Shown here one piece after another: positions 36,384 to 51,300 of a stretch of DNA of 64,000 nucleotides; the stretch's first letter is position 1, and every line of letters starts with the position of its first letter. A program made the translations under genes and the position numbers. The notes under the pieces were generated by a model that saw only the letters and a program-made list of their open reading frames with translations, was not told the origin of the DNA and searched no databases. The stretch covers positions 20,841,936-20,905,935 of the forward strand of contig CAIIXF020000006.1 in the NCBI GenBank assembly GCA_903813345.2, written 5' to 3'. Origin of the DNA: Owenia fusiformis. Its lineage: Eukaryota > Annelida > Polychaeta > Sabellida > Oweniidae.

Positions 36384-39300
36384 CTGAAACAAACATTCAG
36401 TGATTAAATCCTATGACAAATACAGAGAATAAATTCGTAAATAGGTAATGAGATTTCCCCCCAGGTATCAAGAAAAAGAACAACAAAAAGCCAACAAAAA
36501 AACAAAAAAAACTCTTTTGAAGAAAGACATCACGTTTTATTGCATTCAAACTTCTGTGGAGCACTAGCAACAAGCAGATGACAAGGTTGCCATAGCGTAA
36601 TTAGCGGTTTAAGTGTGCTTGGATGAACTGCTTTTAATGAAAATTGAATAAAAATACAACAGTTCTGAGTGATTTGCTCAAACTCATTTCACTTTTGCCT
36701 TGAAAATTACTTTTAAATCACCCATTGGTCTTACTGACTGCAATATATTACTAGATAAATTGAGTAAAACCTCTAATCCCATCTATCTTTCTATCTACAT
36801 ATATTTGTATATTAATGAAAACAGTGAATGAAATCCTGTGCATTTGTTGAAGGTTGTAGTTTGAAAGATCAGAATTTCAACCTTTATTTTCCCATGTAAA
36901 GTTCTGAGCTCCATGTTTATGAACCACAATGTTTAGTAATAAAAGTAGTGAATCTTTCAGCCCAGACTTTACTTACCTTTGTTAGAGTCTGTTATAGTGA
37001 ATGCATCAGGTTGCATGGGGTTGTCTCCCATGACAACCATCCACCCTACAATACTAGTCATCTTGCTGGGGTTGGTCTTGAACTGAAAATAAAACATTTT
37101 ATATGAAAATAAGAAAAATCAAATTAAGTTGTGCTCAGGGGAGAATGTTCATTGAAGGTTGAAAGATCAACAATGGTAACAACCATCCACCCTGAAATTA
37201 AGTAAAACCAGACTAAAGTTTTAAGTTGTTTTGTTTCAATAGTTTTCAGTTCATGATGTGCATTAAATATTTATAAAATATCATGCTCATTTTAATTTCC
37301 AAAACTAAAGAATTAGTTTGGGAAATACAATTTAAACTATTCAACTATTTTACACTTTGAATCACATTAAAACAATGCTATCCAGATACATACATCTGTG
37401 CGTTCAACTCCTTTTAGTGTCTTAGCAGGATAATACAGTAGTGACGTTCCCCACAGTGCTAACCAATAACGTGTCCAGGACGACACTGATGGCTTTTTAC
37501 CATATTTGAGCAATGTCTTCCTCTTAAGGCAACCCTCACAGGAATAAGATGCCTCGTAGAAGTCGTTATCTTCTCGGTTCTTTGCAGGCCAAAATGTACA
37601 AGAGCTGGTTTTCTCTATGGGAATCTCTTGCTCCAGAACGCCATCACCTGGAACATTTTGTATCAGTTTAAATACATTATATCCATTCATGTTACACTGG
37701 CATAAACAAAACACAACAATGTCGGATGTCAATGAGTTGTTTCTGAATCTTATTGAAAATGTTGGACATCCAAAAACAATATGTCAATGTCAACTGTAAC
37801 TATTTTGTTTCCATGTACAATTTTGGTGTGCATTGGTCAATCTTAAATTGGGACTACATAGAAATACTGACCTGGCCCCAATGCTATATTCACTAAAAAG
37901 TACATAAACGTTTAAGATGTATTCTCATACTCACCAGATGTAGCACCAATAGATTCACCACTTGATGCACATGGTGACTCCTCTAGTACACTGTCATCTA
38001 ATAGATGGCGCTGGGTCTGTGTATGGCCCTGTGGGAGACTAGATGTTCGATCATATGGATTAGTGTTTGCCAAGAAACTGAAAAAATGAACAATACAGTG
38101 TTATACGATTTTCTAAAATTGTCAAAATACCATTGAAACAGCAATTTCTTTGATTTGTGAATTACAAGATAATACCTTCGGAACAATTCTTAAGTGGATG
38201 ACATATTTCAGTTGTGAGTTTTAATGTGCACTTTATGTTTATTTATCTGGATCATCTAACAAGAGGATTCACCTGAATTTTCTGACACAGAGGATCATCT
38301 CAAATAGATTGATGGATCAGAAAGACATCATGTTTTAAGGAAATCTGAAAAACTGAGCCTAAAAACCTGGCAACCCTAATGTAAGAGGAGTGGAAATTTA
38401 TAAATTGTTGTCACTTACTTATTCCCTAAGCTGCGAGTCTTCCTGTGACTGGGGACGAAGGTGGAACCCCCAGGGGTGGAGAGCTGTTTAGCCTGGTCAA
38501 TATTGGTTTGGTTTGGGGGTGGGGTCTGGGGGATATATGACAGGTCATCCTTGGACCTGTTTAGGGAGTTAGAGCCACTACCAGCAGGTGGCTCAAGTTT
38601 CAGTGATAACCTACAACAATGAATTATTACAAATAAAACAGTTTGAATAGAGATTCAAGATTTTATTGTGTGTCAAGCCAAACATTGGCTTCCTCATAAA
38701 ATCAATTACAAAATATAGAGTGATCATTTTGTTCTGGCCCTCACAAAGTGGTATCCATTTTGGACCATCAGACATATCTGGGCTTAAATGTCAGTAAAAC
38801 CCAAAGTTGAATTATGCATGTGTACTTAAAATACACTAGCAGTGTAAGGAAATTAACTGCAATTCCTTATATATTTCCTTTGCCAAAATCTATCAACAGT
38901 TACAAATGTATCCTTACCTATAATTATCATCTTCTACAAATTTCTGCAATTCTTCTATATAGCGTACTGACTTTAAATAATTCTGGATGTAATCCTTCAT
39001 CTCTACATCTGAAAATAGAACAAAAACACCTTAAATAAAAAATTACAATAGTTGGCAGTGAAGCATTCTGTTAGTGGTAAAGCCTGTTTGCTATATCACA
39101 GCCTTTAATCTAGTAACCACAACATGTTGTACTATAGAACGTTAAAGCCAGGGTTTGAATGCTGCAACAATGGTTTTTGCTCAAGCAATTTAGACAGACA
39201 GGCTATCAACTAGGCCACAGTAAATGCAGAGTTAGACAGTGGTAAAAACATAATTTGCAATGATTTAACATTGCTATTCAGCCCATTGCCCATTACTCAT

Positions 39301-42300
39301 TTTAATTGGTTCATTGCGAAGTTTGAAAAGCAATTGCCAATGGCAATCAGTCAGCTGTGAGTTTCATACAATCACATATTATTTTGCTGATATAATTATC
39401 ATTTTGATTCAAATTAAATACATCTCTATGACAACTCTAATCAATCACAAATATGAGTCCAGGTTACTTGCATAAATACATTGAGTATGGATGTCTATAA
39501 TACATATTACAATTGTTACAAGACAGTTTTTGATTGAAGAAAATCATTTTTGGATACTGTTCAATATTATTTGTATATTTATATATATCCTGTATATAAA
39601 GGCATAGTTTAATTTCACCGTTGACATCTATAAAGGCTATATGAACATCAAAGTATAATTTTAAGGATGTTACATTTCAGGGTGTTAAGTTTGGTTCATT
39701 CTATTTCGTAGTCTCAAGCTACCAGCCCTTATGGTTTCCCATACACTTTAATGAAAGGTTTGCCACACTATAAAAGTACTCAAATCACAGTCGGAAACAT
39801 ACTATATTTAAAGAACACACACAAAGAAACCCTGTGTTATAGACTACATTCATAGAAGAAAAGCATATAGCAAGTTAAACTTCTCAACTTGAACACTCCT
39901 CTAAGATGAACACCTCTGTAACATGAACACTATTCATGGGTCCCATTTTATTCCTCCTATTGGTTCCCACGTTAAATCTGTCTCTAAATGAACATCTCGA
40001 ACCCCACAAAAGCGTTTGCCTTGAATATTTCATAGTAGGTCTCCATCTTTAAGACTTTAAGAGCAAAAATAATTAGCTGATTCCAATAATTGTTACCTGA
40101 CTATAAGTGTTAGTTCAGTATTATTTTCTTAATGAGCCAAGCATTATTCTACCCTTTCAATTCAGATTATTTCTATTCCTTTCAATACAACATCGATTGA
40201 GAAAGTGCAATGCACGAATCACATGTAAATCTATATTACGATTCGAACATGAAAACTCACCAAAATGTTTCGAATATTCATTGTGGTCCGCCATTACTAT
40301 GGCCCGCCGTTACGACGTCACACATTACACGTATTACCAGGGGTTTTGTTCGCGAATATACCCTGGGGGAAATGTTGACTTTGTTTACAGTTTATGGAAG
40401 GCGTGAATACAGTCATGTTCGAATTTCATTTACATATATTTCATTACTTTCAGATTTCTCTCTTGTTTACTAAGTTGATATTGAAATATTATATCACTTT
40501 ATTCATAGCTGGGTACCAATAATTATGCCATTGATTTAGTAAACCTAGAAGGCTTTTTGTAAAGAAGGAAAGGCTATAATTAGTAGCTTTCTTGAAAAGT
40601 CATGGCCACTTATGCTATGATTTGTACGTCTATAATTGCAATTATATTGACACAGAAAGATGTTGAATAGAATATACCAAAAACTTGAATAATATTATTG
40701 AAAATGTATCACTGGCTAAGTTACACATATTTAACACTAAAGAATATGTAATCTTACATGTAACTATTTGTATTTTACCACTTAGATTATTTACAACATT
40801 TTTATTGATTTCATAAAAAACAATGGTTTTAACAATTCATTTAAATATGGTTTTATTACTTTGATGTCACAAAATACAGCTCAAATGGATGACTGCTGAA
40901 GCTACAATATCAATGATGTCACTGACTGTCATTCTGATATTCTGCCCGCTCTCTTGAAATACATGTACACACTCATATGTCGCAAACACTTTAATCAACA
41001 TCCTACTTTCATAACTGGCCTTCTATAGCGATGCATTGTGTTATTATTCACCCCAGGTAGCCGTGGATAAATGTATGCTACACCAGGTCAAGAATCAAGT
41101 TATTTATGTTTCTTGGTCAGAATATGTAGATGTAGAAAACATTGATTTTGCATCCAATATTGAATAGAACATTGTATATATTTGCAATGTATGTAATATC
41201 ACTGCCAGTCATTGTGTTCTACTTCTAACTCTAGATTTGTTGTTGTTCTCACACTGACCCCTCGTTTTATCCCTGCACCTCTTGAAGGATCAAAGTTACT
41301 CATAGGGATATCCTGATGGATCTCATTCAAGACCAACATCGAGACACTCCTGGATGTCTGTGTACATGATGTATGGAGCTCTAAATCACTTCCTATTTTA
41401 GTTCTAGAGTCACAGGCACATTGGTTTCTCCATGGGAGAAGATGGTCGATTAGTTGACGGAATTTACGATTATGCATTCCGTAGATCCACGGTTGAATTC
41501 CAGTGTTTAAGAGAATTATACAGCTGAATGAGAAATTTAGAATTTGTGTACTTGAGGTCTGTTTGGAGTTGTCTCCAGGCACCCCAGCTGTAAGAGTTTC
41601 ATTAGATACAGCTGTTAAAAGTTCATATGATGCAGCTGTAACAGCTTGTATTGGATCATTGAAAGGGTCAGCATCTGTTATAATTACACATGTATGTAAA
41701 ATTTGAGGCAATGTCGTCAAAATATATACCAACACAATCAGAAATAAAATTTTAGCTGTTTTAAGATACGCTTTATGGATAAGCTGTCTATTTCTGTTAC
41801 GGTATTCCTGGCTGTACGTTCTAATGACATCCAGAACTTGAACCTGTCTCATACGTCGATGTACTAATCCAAATAATCGAGCGTACGTTAAAATGGTAAA
41901 AGCAGTAGGGAGGAAATAGAACAGCAGGATCAAAGTAGCAGAAATCCATATATTCTGGCTGTTCCAATTTACGCCACACTCCCCAATGGAAAGATCAGAG
42001 GTAAATCCAATGTTGAATAAAAATGGAAATGTGCACATAATAATTCCATATATCCAGGAAAAGCCAATCAAAAACCCAGCAAGTTTCCACCTTAACTTAT
42101 AATGGTAGTCGACAGGTCTATCGATAAACTTAAGTCGATCAAGTGTTAAAATGGCGATGGTTACTATAGAAACAACCATAAATAAATGATTTAAAAATCC
42201 AGTGATGTCACAAAATATTTTCGCATCAGCAAGTACACGAGAGTCAAATAAGGTGGCGGTGTTTGTAATGAGAGCCTGAAGTGCGATACAAAGATGTGCG

Positions 42301-45300
42301 ATTGTGATGTTTATAATATAGCTGTTTGATATTGTCCGTAGTTTGCTATTCTGTATGGCTACTGTTACTATTAATGCATTACTGAATGATGAAAATAATG
42401 CCAGAAAAAGTCTCAAAATGACAACCAAAGTTAGTTTATCCAGATTTGAGACCATCGTTCTAGTGTGTCGAGTTCACGCCTCTTGTAATTCCTGAATGAA
42501 AGGTAAAGCATTCAAACTAATCTGTTTGTCTTTTTGTCTGACACATCCACTGGAAAGTAGATTGTTATTATGCTTATCATATGTATCGCCACTGAATCTA
42601 TTTTATTTCAATTTTATTGTGTTGCATAAGATGATGTGAATGATGTTAACTTGTCTCAACTGATCATCTTGAAACTCATTAAATTATATCGCTCAACTAT
42701 TATGCATTTACTTCTATGGCAGCTGTTACACTTTCTAACAGTGCATGTCACTTTAATCCTGATGTCACAATAATCCCTGATGTCATATCGATTATGATGT
42801 CACACTAATCCTCATAACGCTATGTCACATTAATCAGCAAATCAACATAACGCAACTTTGTTATTTTTAGATTTACCTTTTTTCTCAATAGTTCATCCAA
42901 TAAGTTTTCTTTTTTTCTCACAATTTTGCTTGAAAGTTTGAAGGACAAACTGACATTTTCTTTCATTTTCTACCTGATTTAATCTGTTAATCTCATTATG
43001 ACAATCCATCTTATGCTGAATGGATCAACCTTTAAGTCACCCGTGAGAAAAATGTCATTAGTCATAAATTTCTTTGGCGAAAGGAAAGGAGTTCAAAGGT
43101 GAGTCGAAATAATACAAAATAAAATGAACAATGACACAGCCTACTTTGAGTGAAACAATGTGAAAAAAAGAAGAATTAAAGTGATATTTAGAGAAAAATC
43201 AGTGTACAAACATGACCTTAATGTAATATTTCAGCAGGGCAGATTTATCATCAGTAATACTAATTGTTTTTCTCAAAGTTAAAATTGTCATTAGATAATT
43301 TGATAAATGAAACAAAGCATTACAAACTGCGCAGTTATATTCCTCACAATAAATGTCAAGATTATCAAGTTCCCATGTTAAAATCATATTTTGTCTCATA
43401 ATAATGAACCGTGTTTCTCATTATAAAGTATATATATTTCTCAGCTTTTCCTCTTAGGCATTAAAAAACGTGATCAGTACAATGTATTACATGTATATTG
43501 GTACATCTTTGACTCCCTTTGTTCAAAGATCCCTTATAAAGTCCGATTTGCAATATGATATATACAGAATGCCATATCTAAAGGCATCATTGATTTTATA
43601 TCATAAAATAAACTATTATTTTAACAGTATTGTTGTAATGTAACTGAACTTAAATAAGTAAAAATAAACAACCAAACCATGAATGTGAAATTCATCTCAC
43701 TGTTTGTAAATACATATTATTATTTATTATCATTCACCAAACCTTTTTCCAAGATCATTATTAATTGATAAATCTTAATGTGAGAAATAATTCCTCCCTT
43801 TAATCCGTAAATACAAGGCTATAATGTCGCCTCTTATGCATTTTACTTTAGTGATGTATTGATAAGTGGCCCAATAGATTTTCTTACCCATCAATAAAAA
43901 TACAATGGCTGATAATTTCCAAAATTACCAGAGTTGAATCGAGACAAATAAAACACACCTTGACACCTAACTACAATAAACACTATCTGGCATACAATAT
44001 AAAAATTCCCGAAAGCGATCAAAACATTCAGAATTCATAAAAAGCTCAAAATGAGAGGATTTAAAGAATGGGTGCGTCTTGGGGAATCGATGAACGAATC
44101 TTTACTCACACAAGATAATTGTAATATATCCACCTTTGATTCTGAGCCCCCTGCAAATTATCTTCTCAGATATAAATAAATCTTAGTGTTAATAAAGTTC
44201 ACGCAATAGGGAAACAAAAGACAGGTAAACACAACTGACAGAAATATGGCTTCCTCCCTCTGCAAACATTTACTTTCATTATTTCCCAGGCTCCTTCATG
44301 TTTATCAGTAGTGTGTTTTGTTATTTTATGTTATCATCAATGTGTGTATGAACATTAAGCGCACTGATTCTCAGACATTTCTTGGGATTTCTATGTTTTC
44401 CTAAATGTGAGAATTATATACTTTATATAATACAGGGTTTTCCACAGAATTTTTTCTCAAATGGGTCCAAAATTTCAATTTTCACAATTCAGTTCAAAAT
44501 TGGTCAAAACATCATGATTTTTCTCATTTTCAAGTGGGTGCAAATGGATTTTCAGGAGGGTGCAAGCCAGTGTTTTCAAAATCTCAGGTGAGTGCTTCAC
44601 CCAGTTGCTTTAATGCTGGGGAAAGCACTGTAATATTATATATTTTATACTAAGGGCAATCAAAGGACATTTGTACTTAAACATTGAGATCTAGGACCTG
44701 TCCAAACTATCCCATATCTAAATGAAAATACACAGTGTTCATGCCTATTTTATCCTAATTCTCACAAAAATGGAACACCACATTTCTGTATCTATACAAA
44801 TTCATAGTGTTCACTACTTGTTGGTTCATCATATTCCTTGTTTATCCATTCTATTTCACATTACAAAATGTGATATTTATCTTAGGTGATTGAAAACAGT
44901 TATTTCCTCATTAAACACCGATCAATACTCTTAAGTGTGGAGTACAAAGAAGTAATTATGGAATTGCTCTCAAATGAAATTGCAAGATCATATTGCTATT
45001 CAAAAACATGTAAAAATAGCAGTTCCAGAGTTACATAGTAAAGATGTTGTCTCATCCTAGAAAATGTACATCTCAAGTTGAGATGAATAAATCACAATAA
45101 ACAAGACAATTTAGCCCATTGGCTCAAGTAAATGAAAGAAGACATTCTTGTGTTTGCAAAATACTGATGATGCTACTAAGTACACTACATGTACAGTAAA
45201 ACTTGTGTATGTGAATATCTCTCTCTCTACCGAGCCAATACCTTGAAATATAAACACTTTTAATAAATAACTCATTGTACTAAAGCAAGTTAGACGAAAT

Positions 45301-48300
45301 GGGTTGTATAATGAGGTGCAAAAGTTCAGATATTATCATATTTCTGTGTAGAAGGCCAGTGGAAGATTTGGAAGATTAAACCCTTAATCAGTCGGATATC
45401 TACATCATTATGATTCACTTTTATTCTATGAATATTACTTTATTGAAGCAGCCAATATTTACAGGTCAAGCAATACGACAGAGGGAAACAATCTTGTTGA
45501 GACATGCCATCTATATGAAAACATCAAATATTTCTGCACATAAGACAATGCTATGAATCAGTTTAGAAAGAGACCATCACCATTTAGTATTCAGACCTAA
45601 ATCTTCCTTTCAAAATAAATAACTGTTGGTTGTTAATATATAAACCTAAATGCTCATTCATCTCAACATTGTTCCTGGTATGGGCATATATTCAACATGG
45701 ACTTACCATATAGTGACTGCTGGAACTCTGACACAACACGGAGTATGTTATTCATTTGAGTAGATCGCTGACGACTTTCTAGACCTCCAGAATGTGGATG
45801 GGCAACATCTATATATATTATATCAGTGAGATATAGACCTGTAATCAAATATAGCATGAATTTCTTAGTAGTTAAAAAACAGCACGAAAAGAATAGATGA
45901 GTTTCTTGCAAAGCATTATTCTATGCATGATGTGATGAAAACTATCACAGAAAGCAATGTTTGAACACTGAAATTTCCTGATATTCTTGTTCCAGCAAAA
46001 AATACTAAAATATTTTTAAGAATTTTAAACTAGCTTTAATAAGTTTATAAGTACTTGTGCAGCTAAAATAAATTAATGTTTCGAAAAATGTGTGCAACTT
46101 GAAGCACAAATGATGCACTGACCTAGGTATGGTATCACAGGCAGTTTCACAGTTTCCATGTAATCTCGTAATCGTTGCCGATTATTACCCTCCGAGAATA
46201 AATCAGCTAACTTCTCATAAGTTGAACGATCTTTACGACTCAGCATCTGTTAAAACAATTAAACATTATTGTATATTCTACAGGAGTATCTTTTTAGATA
46301 AAACCTAATGTATGTTGCGTCTATAATAAGGCAGCACTTTAAAGTTAATAGTTCTTTATGCATCCAATCAGTGTGATGTATGACAATATTATATTGCTTT
46401 TCTTTTTAAGGTTTTAATTAGACCGTTATCTTCCAAAAAATTCAAAATAAGATTCCTCTAAAATACATTCTGTCCCTTGTTGGGAGAACAAAGCCAATAT
46501 TTAGTCTAATTGAGTCTTATCCTAATAGCTTAGAAGTGAGCCTCCCAGAAATGTAAAAATATTCTTATACGTTAACTCCAAAAGTCTTCTTATATGTCTA
46601 GTACCTATGTTATGTTATGTTATATTTATCTTCCATATTATGTTTATTACACACTCCCCCCAGTTTTCTGCAAGTTAAAATGCTTAATTCTGCAAGTGAA
46701 ATTAGTGAATTCTGCAAGAAGAAAGGGCTAATTCTGCAGAAATTCCGCGGATATTCGCGGCATTTTTTGCGGTTATTATAAAAAAAATCAAGATTGGTTT
46801 AACAAGAACAGTATCATATATTCTAAAAACATGATTTGATAATCATATTCCTACATGTTAAACCCTGCCACAAACAAATTTGACCACTGAAAGTTCCATT
46901 TCCATGAAAATGCTGTAATTAATCAAATTTCACATTTTTCGAAACTTCAAACACGGAGGATCGGGCGCATAATGGGAATCACGATATATGTAAATCAGGT
47001 TTTAAGTGTAATATCTCATTGGAGTTCGAAGTTTTCGATCAATAACTTAAAGTAACTTTCTATCATTCCATCTAAAAATTAAAACCCTTGGAAATACTAA
47101 ATATGGTTTAAGTCCCATATATAAAAATTTATTTTAGAAATATTGTGGATCAAAATGAAAACAAAAACAAAAATAAAGAATAAAAACATATTCCACCCTT
47201 GGGATTTGAACCCAGGTCTCTTGGAATAAAAGTCTGGTTTAGCCCAAAGCTCTAACCACTACACTAGAATGCCAGAGCTTTTTGAATGAAGAAATTCTTT
47301 ATGTATATAATTATGGACGAAAAAAGTCTTATTTACATGCTTAAATTTCTTAAAAATGATCAGCATTACTACTAATAATAACATTTTGCATGTCTGAGTA
47401 AGTATTTTGATGTACATTTAGGATAAATGTTGTTTTATTCAGTTTTCATTTTGGGTATGACTTCCTGTCAAAACAGTGTTAAAAATGCAGGGCTCAACAA
47501 AAATTTTCAATAAGAAAATGATATATATCCTTTGATCAGCTATTTTTGGCACCTGAATTCATCCTACTAGAAAGGTAAGAGCATTTTCTTGAGACATATG
47601 GCTCGAAATCTCAAATTTCTCCTTCTAAGTCTTAGAAAGACACTTTAATAATATAAATAACTGTTATTAATTTATGTCTTTGTTTAACTTTCTGACGAGA
47701 ACCGAAAGAAAAACTAATGGTTTTCGAACCAGTAAACGGGAAAATATCGTGATAGTCAGGTAGTCAGTCTCAGTCACTACATACATGCTGCCATCTAACG
47801 GCAGAAATCAAACGATGGCGTTTAGAATTTTCACTTCGCATAATTTGGGTTATTTCTGCAAGGGATTTGACTGAAAACGTGTCAAATTGTTACAGGTTAG
47901 ACTGACTTTTTAAACTTTTGGAAAATATATGGATTCTGCGGAAAATTCCGCGGAAATTGACCAAAATAGTTGATTCTGCAATTCCGCGGGCAGAGGCAAA
48001 TTCCGTCCGCGCTCTGCAAACACGGAATCCTGGGGGCAGTGATTACAATAACAACTCTTTAGTAAGCAGAAAATTGTTGATGTGGTATTCTAAATGTACA
48101 AGAGGGACTGAGAAGCCGACTGCCACAGCTCAATACTTTATGGTCTCTCCCATTTCGGCACCTGAGCTTGCATATCTACTCTATTGTGCCATAAAATATA
48201 ACTGTACAATACTGTGGATTAGGTGTAGAATTGAGAGGTTTCCTGTACACATAGTAGAAACACTTACTGTCCATGTCTTTGTGAGTCTAAAGATTGAAGC

Positions 48301-51300
48301 ACTCTGAAGTGCTGATAATACTGCCATAACTGAGTGGAGATTCTGTAGCTTTAAAAGCTCCTGAAAATAAAACAGTAAGTGGTCAATAAAATAAAAGATA
48401 TTCTCTAATTTTCGCCTCTTATCTGAAAGGATTTGTATAAAAATATGACTTTTATGTTCCATTCGAAAATCATACATTTTCATAAACCTCACAGTGATAA
48501 AAGGGCTACATAATAATACATAAAAATTCTCATATATAATAGTGTTGAAAACAAGAGTTAAAATTTAACTGAAGTAAAATGTATTAATCAGTTGCATCCA
48601 AGTATCTAATACTTGTATTTTCAGCAAATATTGGAATTGTCATCTTAGCATTAGTGCCATCTTGTGTCTATTTAGAAGCATTCTTTACAGTTATACCAAA
48701 TATACAATTTTAACATAATCATGAATTCCTTTAAGAGGTAAACCAGATCTACTGACTGTTACATCACTTATCACAAACTTCAAAGAAAGTCACATCCTAT
48801 TTGTTATCTCATTGAGATTTATTTCACTTCCCATTAATCCTATAACTGATACAATAGGCTTTGAATATATCTGAGAATGAATAATGAATAAGATATCTAC
48901 CTTTGTTATTCGTATAAAATGTGATAATGTTTCTGCACGTATCTTCATACTTTGAGCACTGAGTATTTCTTTTTGGACCCAAAAATTTACCTGCAATAAA
49001 ACGATGATTTTATACAAAATGTCAACAATAATTTAACGAAGATTCTTATCTATTGGAAAAATAAAATAAATAAAATTTAATAAAAATTAACTTGAAAATA
49101 TTTTTCATTTCTAAGCACTCAAATCCTCACTTGAGTTGTTGGTGCACTGAAAAATCAATATAAAATGAGATTGTTTTTCTGCTATTCAGAGATACAGCTA
49201 TTACTTCACATTCATCGGGCATTATGATTAATAACAATAACAATTTAATCTTTTTATAGAAAGAATCTATATCTCAAGAATTATAGATATGCATCAATGA
49301 TGTTTAAGAATGAAAACTTACATGGTTAAACCTTCGAGTAAAGGCGACTACATTTGGTGCTTTTTCTAATTTTAACTTAGTGGTCCAAGCACAACTTGTT
49401 AACTCCTAAAAACAAATATGCAGTAATAAATAAATAACAAATAAATACTTAATCATGAATGCATTAAAAATATCAGCATGTATCAATTGGTACATAACAA
49501 GAATAAACTCATAATTATTTTTTCAATTTTTATGTAAGTTTTAATATTTCAATGTTTATATTGAATATTTCCATTATTCTGCATTGATGTGCTGCCATCT
49601 TTCTTTTATTAATTTATTTAATAGTGCATATGAATATGAATTAGATATTACATGTATTTGAATCTATGAATTCAGTTCTAATCTTTATAGTTTTATTAAT
49701 GTGATTTAAACTTACATCTGGCTTAATAGACTTGAATATAGGAAGGTCCATCAGAGTCAGCTGGGCCTACAAGTAAATAAATCAAGCACAAATGAACAAA
49801 ACTAAAAAATACTCTATATGGTTTTAATATGCAATTTGTTCTCATTCAAAATATTTTTTATTTTCTGTGGACATCTTGCTCCTAATCTTCTTTCTGATGT
49901 ATTAAACTGCATGCAATGTACAATATTATATTCAATTATAAAAGCAAACATACAATCTTTATAGAATTTGGTGAATATATAAAGAGACTATTTTGTTGTG
50001 TATCCCTTTTGGTGTATTCAAAGACATAAGAGAGCCACTGCAAATCTAGCATCACCCACCAATTACAAGATTCCAAATCTACTGAGAATCTCAGAATATG
50101 TGGGAATATATTTATACCTGGAAGCGTGATGGATATTCCCTATATCTGTCCACAATATCAGAATTTGGAGACATCCTGTATCTCCCTTGATCCCCGAGGA
50201 GTAATCTTATTTCCCACAGAATAAACCCTACATCAAGAAAGTCCCAGTACATAAACTTTATATAAACAACTACTCACTGCAAAATCCTCTGGGGACACCC
50301 TAAGTATGTCAAAGACCACAGAGTCATAACTGAGGTTACGTGTAAGACTAGATGATCTATTGCCATCCAATGAGTCTTCACTCTCCGCATGTTGCATCTG
50401 GAATTACAACAAAGGTGATATTTTTAACATTAAACAGACTAACACTCTTGATGAAATTCATTGAGGGAAAACTGCATAATCGAGACATTGGCGTGACTGA
50501 AATATACAATAATTTGTAAATTACAATTGAGATTGGACATCAAAGGATTGACAGATGATTTTTAAGGGACAGTGATGCAGAGGAAGAGATGATCATTTTG
50601 GTCCTGGCAAAGTCCCCACACAGACTGGACAATTTGTGTATTAGATTTTAGATAAGTTATAGCTATTTCATGTGACTAACACATTACACTGATTTAAAAG
50701 TATGGTAGTCAAAGAACTGCTAGAACTGACATTTTGTACTTCACTCATTCATTCAGTCATTTGTCAATTGAATGTTATAATATCCAAGGGTTGATAAAAA
50801 GGCTATACCCAAGATATATATAATATATATACTCAATAACAAAAAAATGCATCTATTGTGACTCTTTCTGAAGTCAAATTTGAAATCCACTTGATCCCTC
50901 GCTATTTTTAACTACTTACCTGATTTAGTAATGATACAGTACTGAACTGGAGCCTTATGGGCAAATTATCTAACTTAACTTATATGGACATGTGTCTTTT
51001 ATGATGATCGGCTTGCATCAAGTCTGTAAAATAACTCAGCAACAGATTTGGTATCGTCGTGATTTCTACAAAATCTTTTTTTGTAAATTTTTCAAAACTT
51101 TTTTCCTATTTCATTTGCATCAGCTATTACTTTATCATCTCCTCCCAAATTCACGCCCGGTGATCGTACAAAATGGATGGATGGGGGATTAGGCGCCTTT
51201 TTTAATAGATCTCATATCTTAGAAGGGTATCAGTTCAAAAAAATACGAGATGGCCTAATATATTTTGCCACGCAGTGTGCCTATTCATTTGGCAACTCAG

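Noticed and set aside
47193-47275. Functional tRNA gene
   Set aside because: The acceptor arms do not pair and the A-B box distance is too long without a clear intron.
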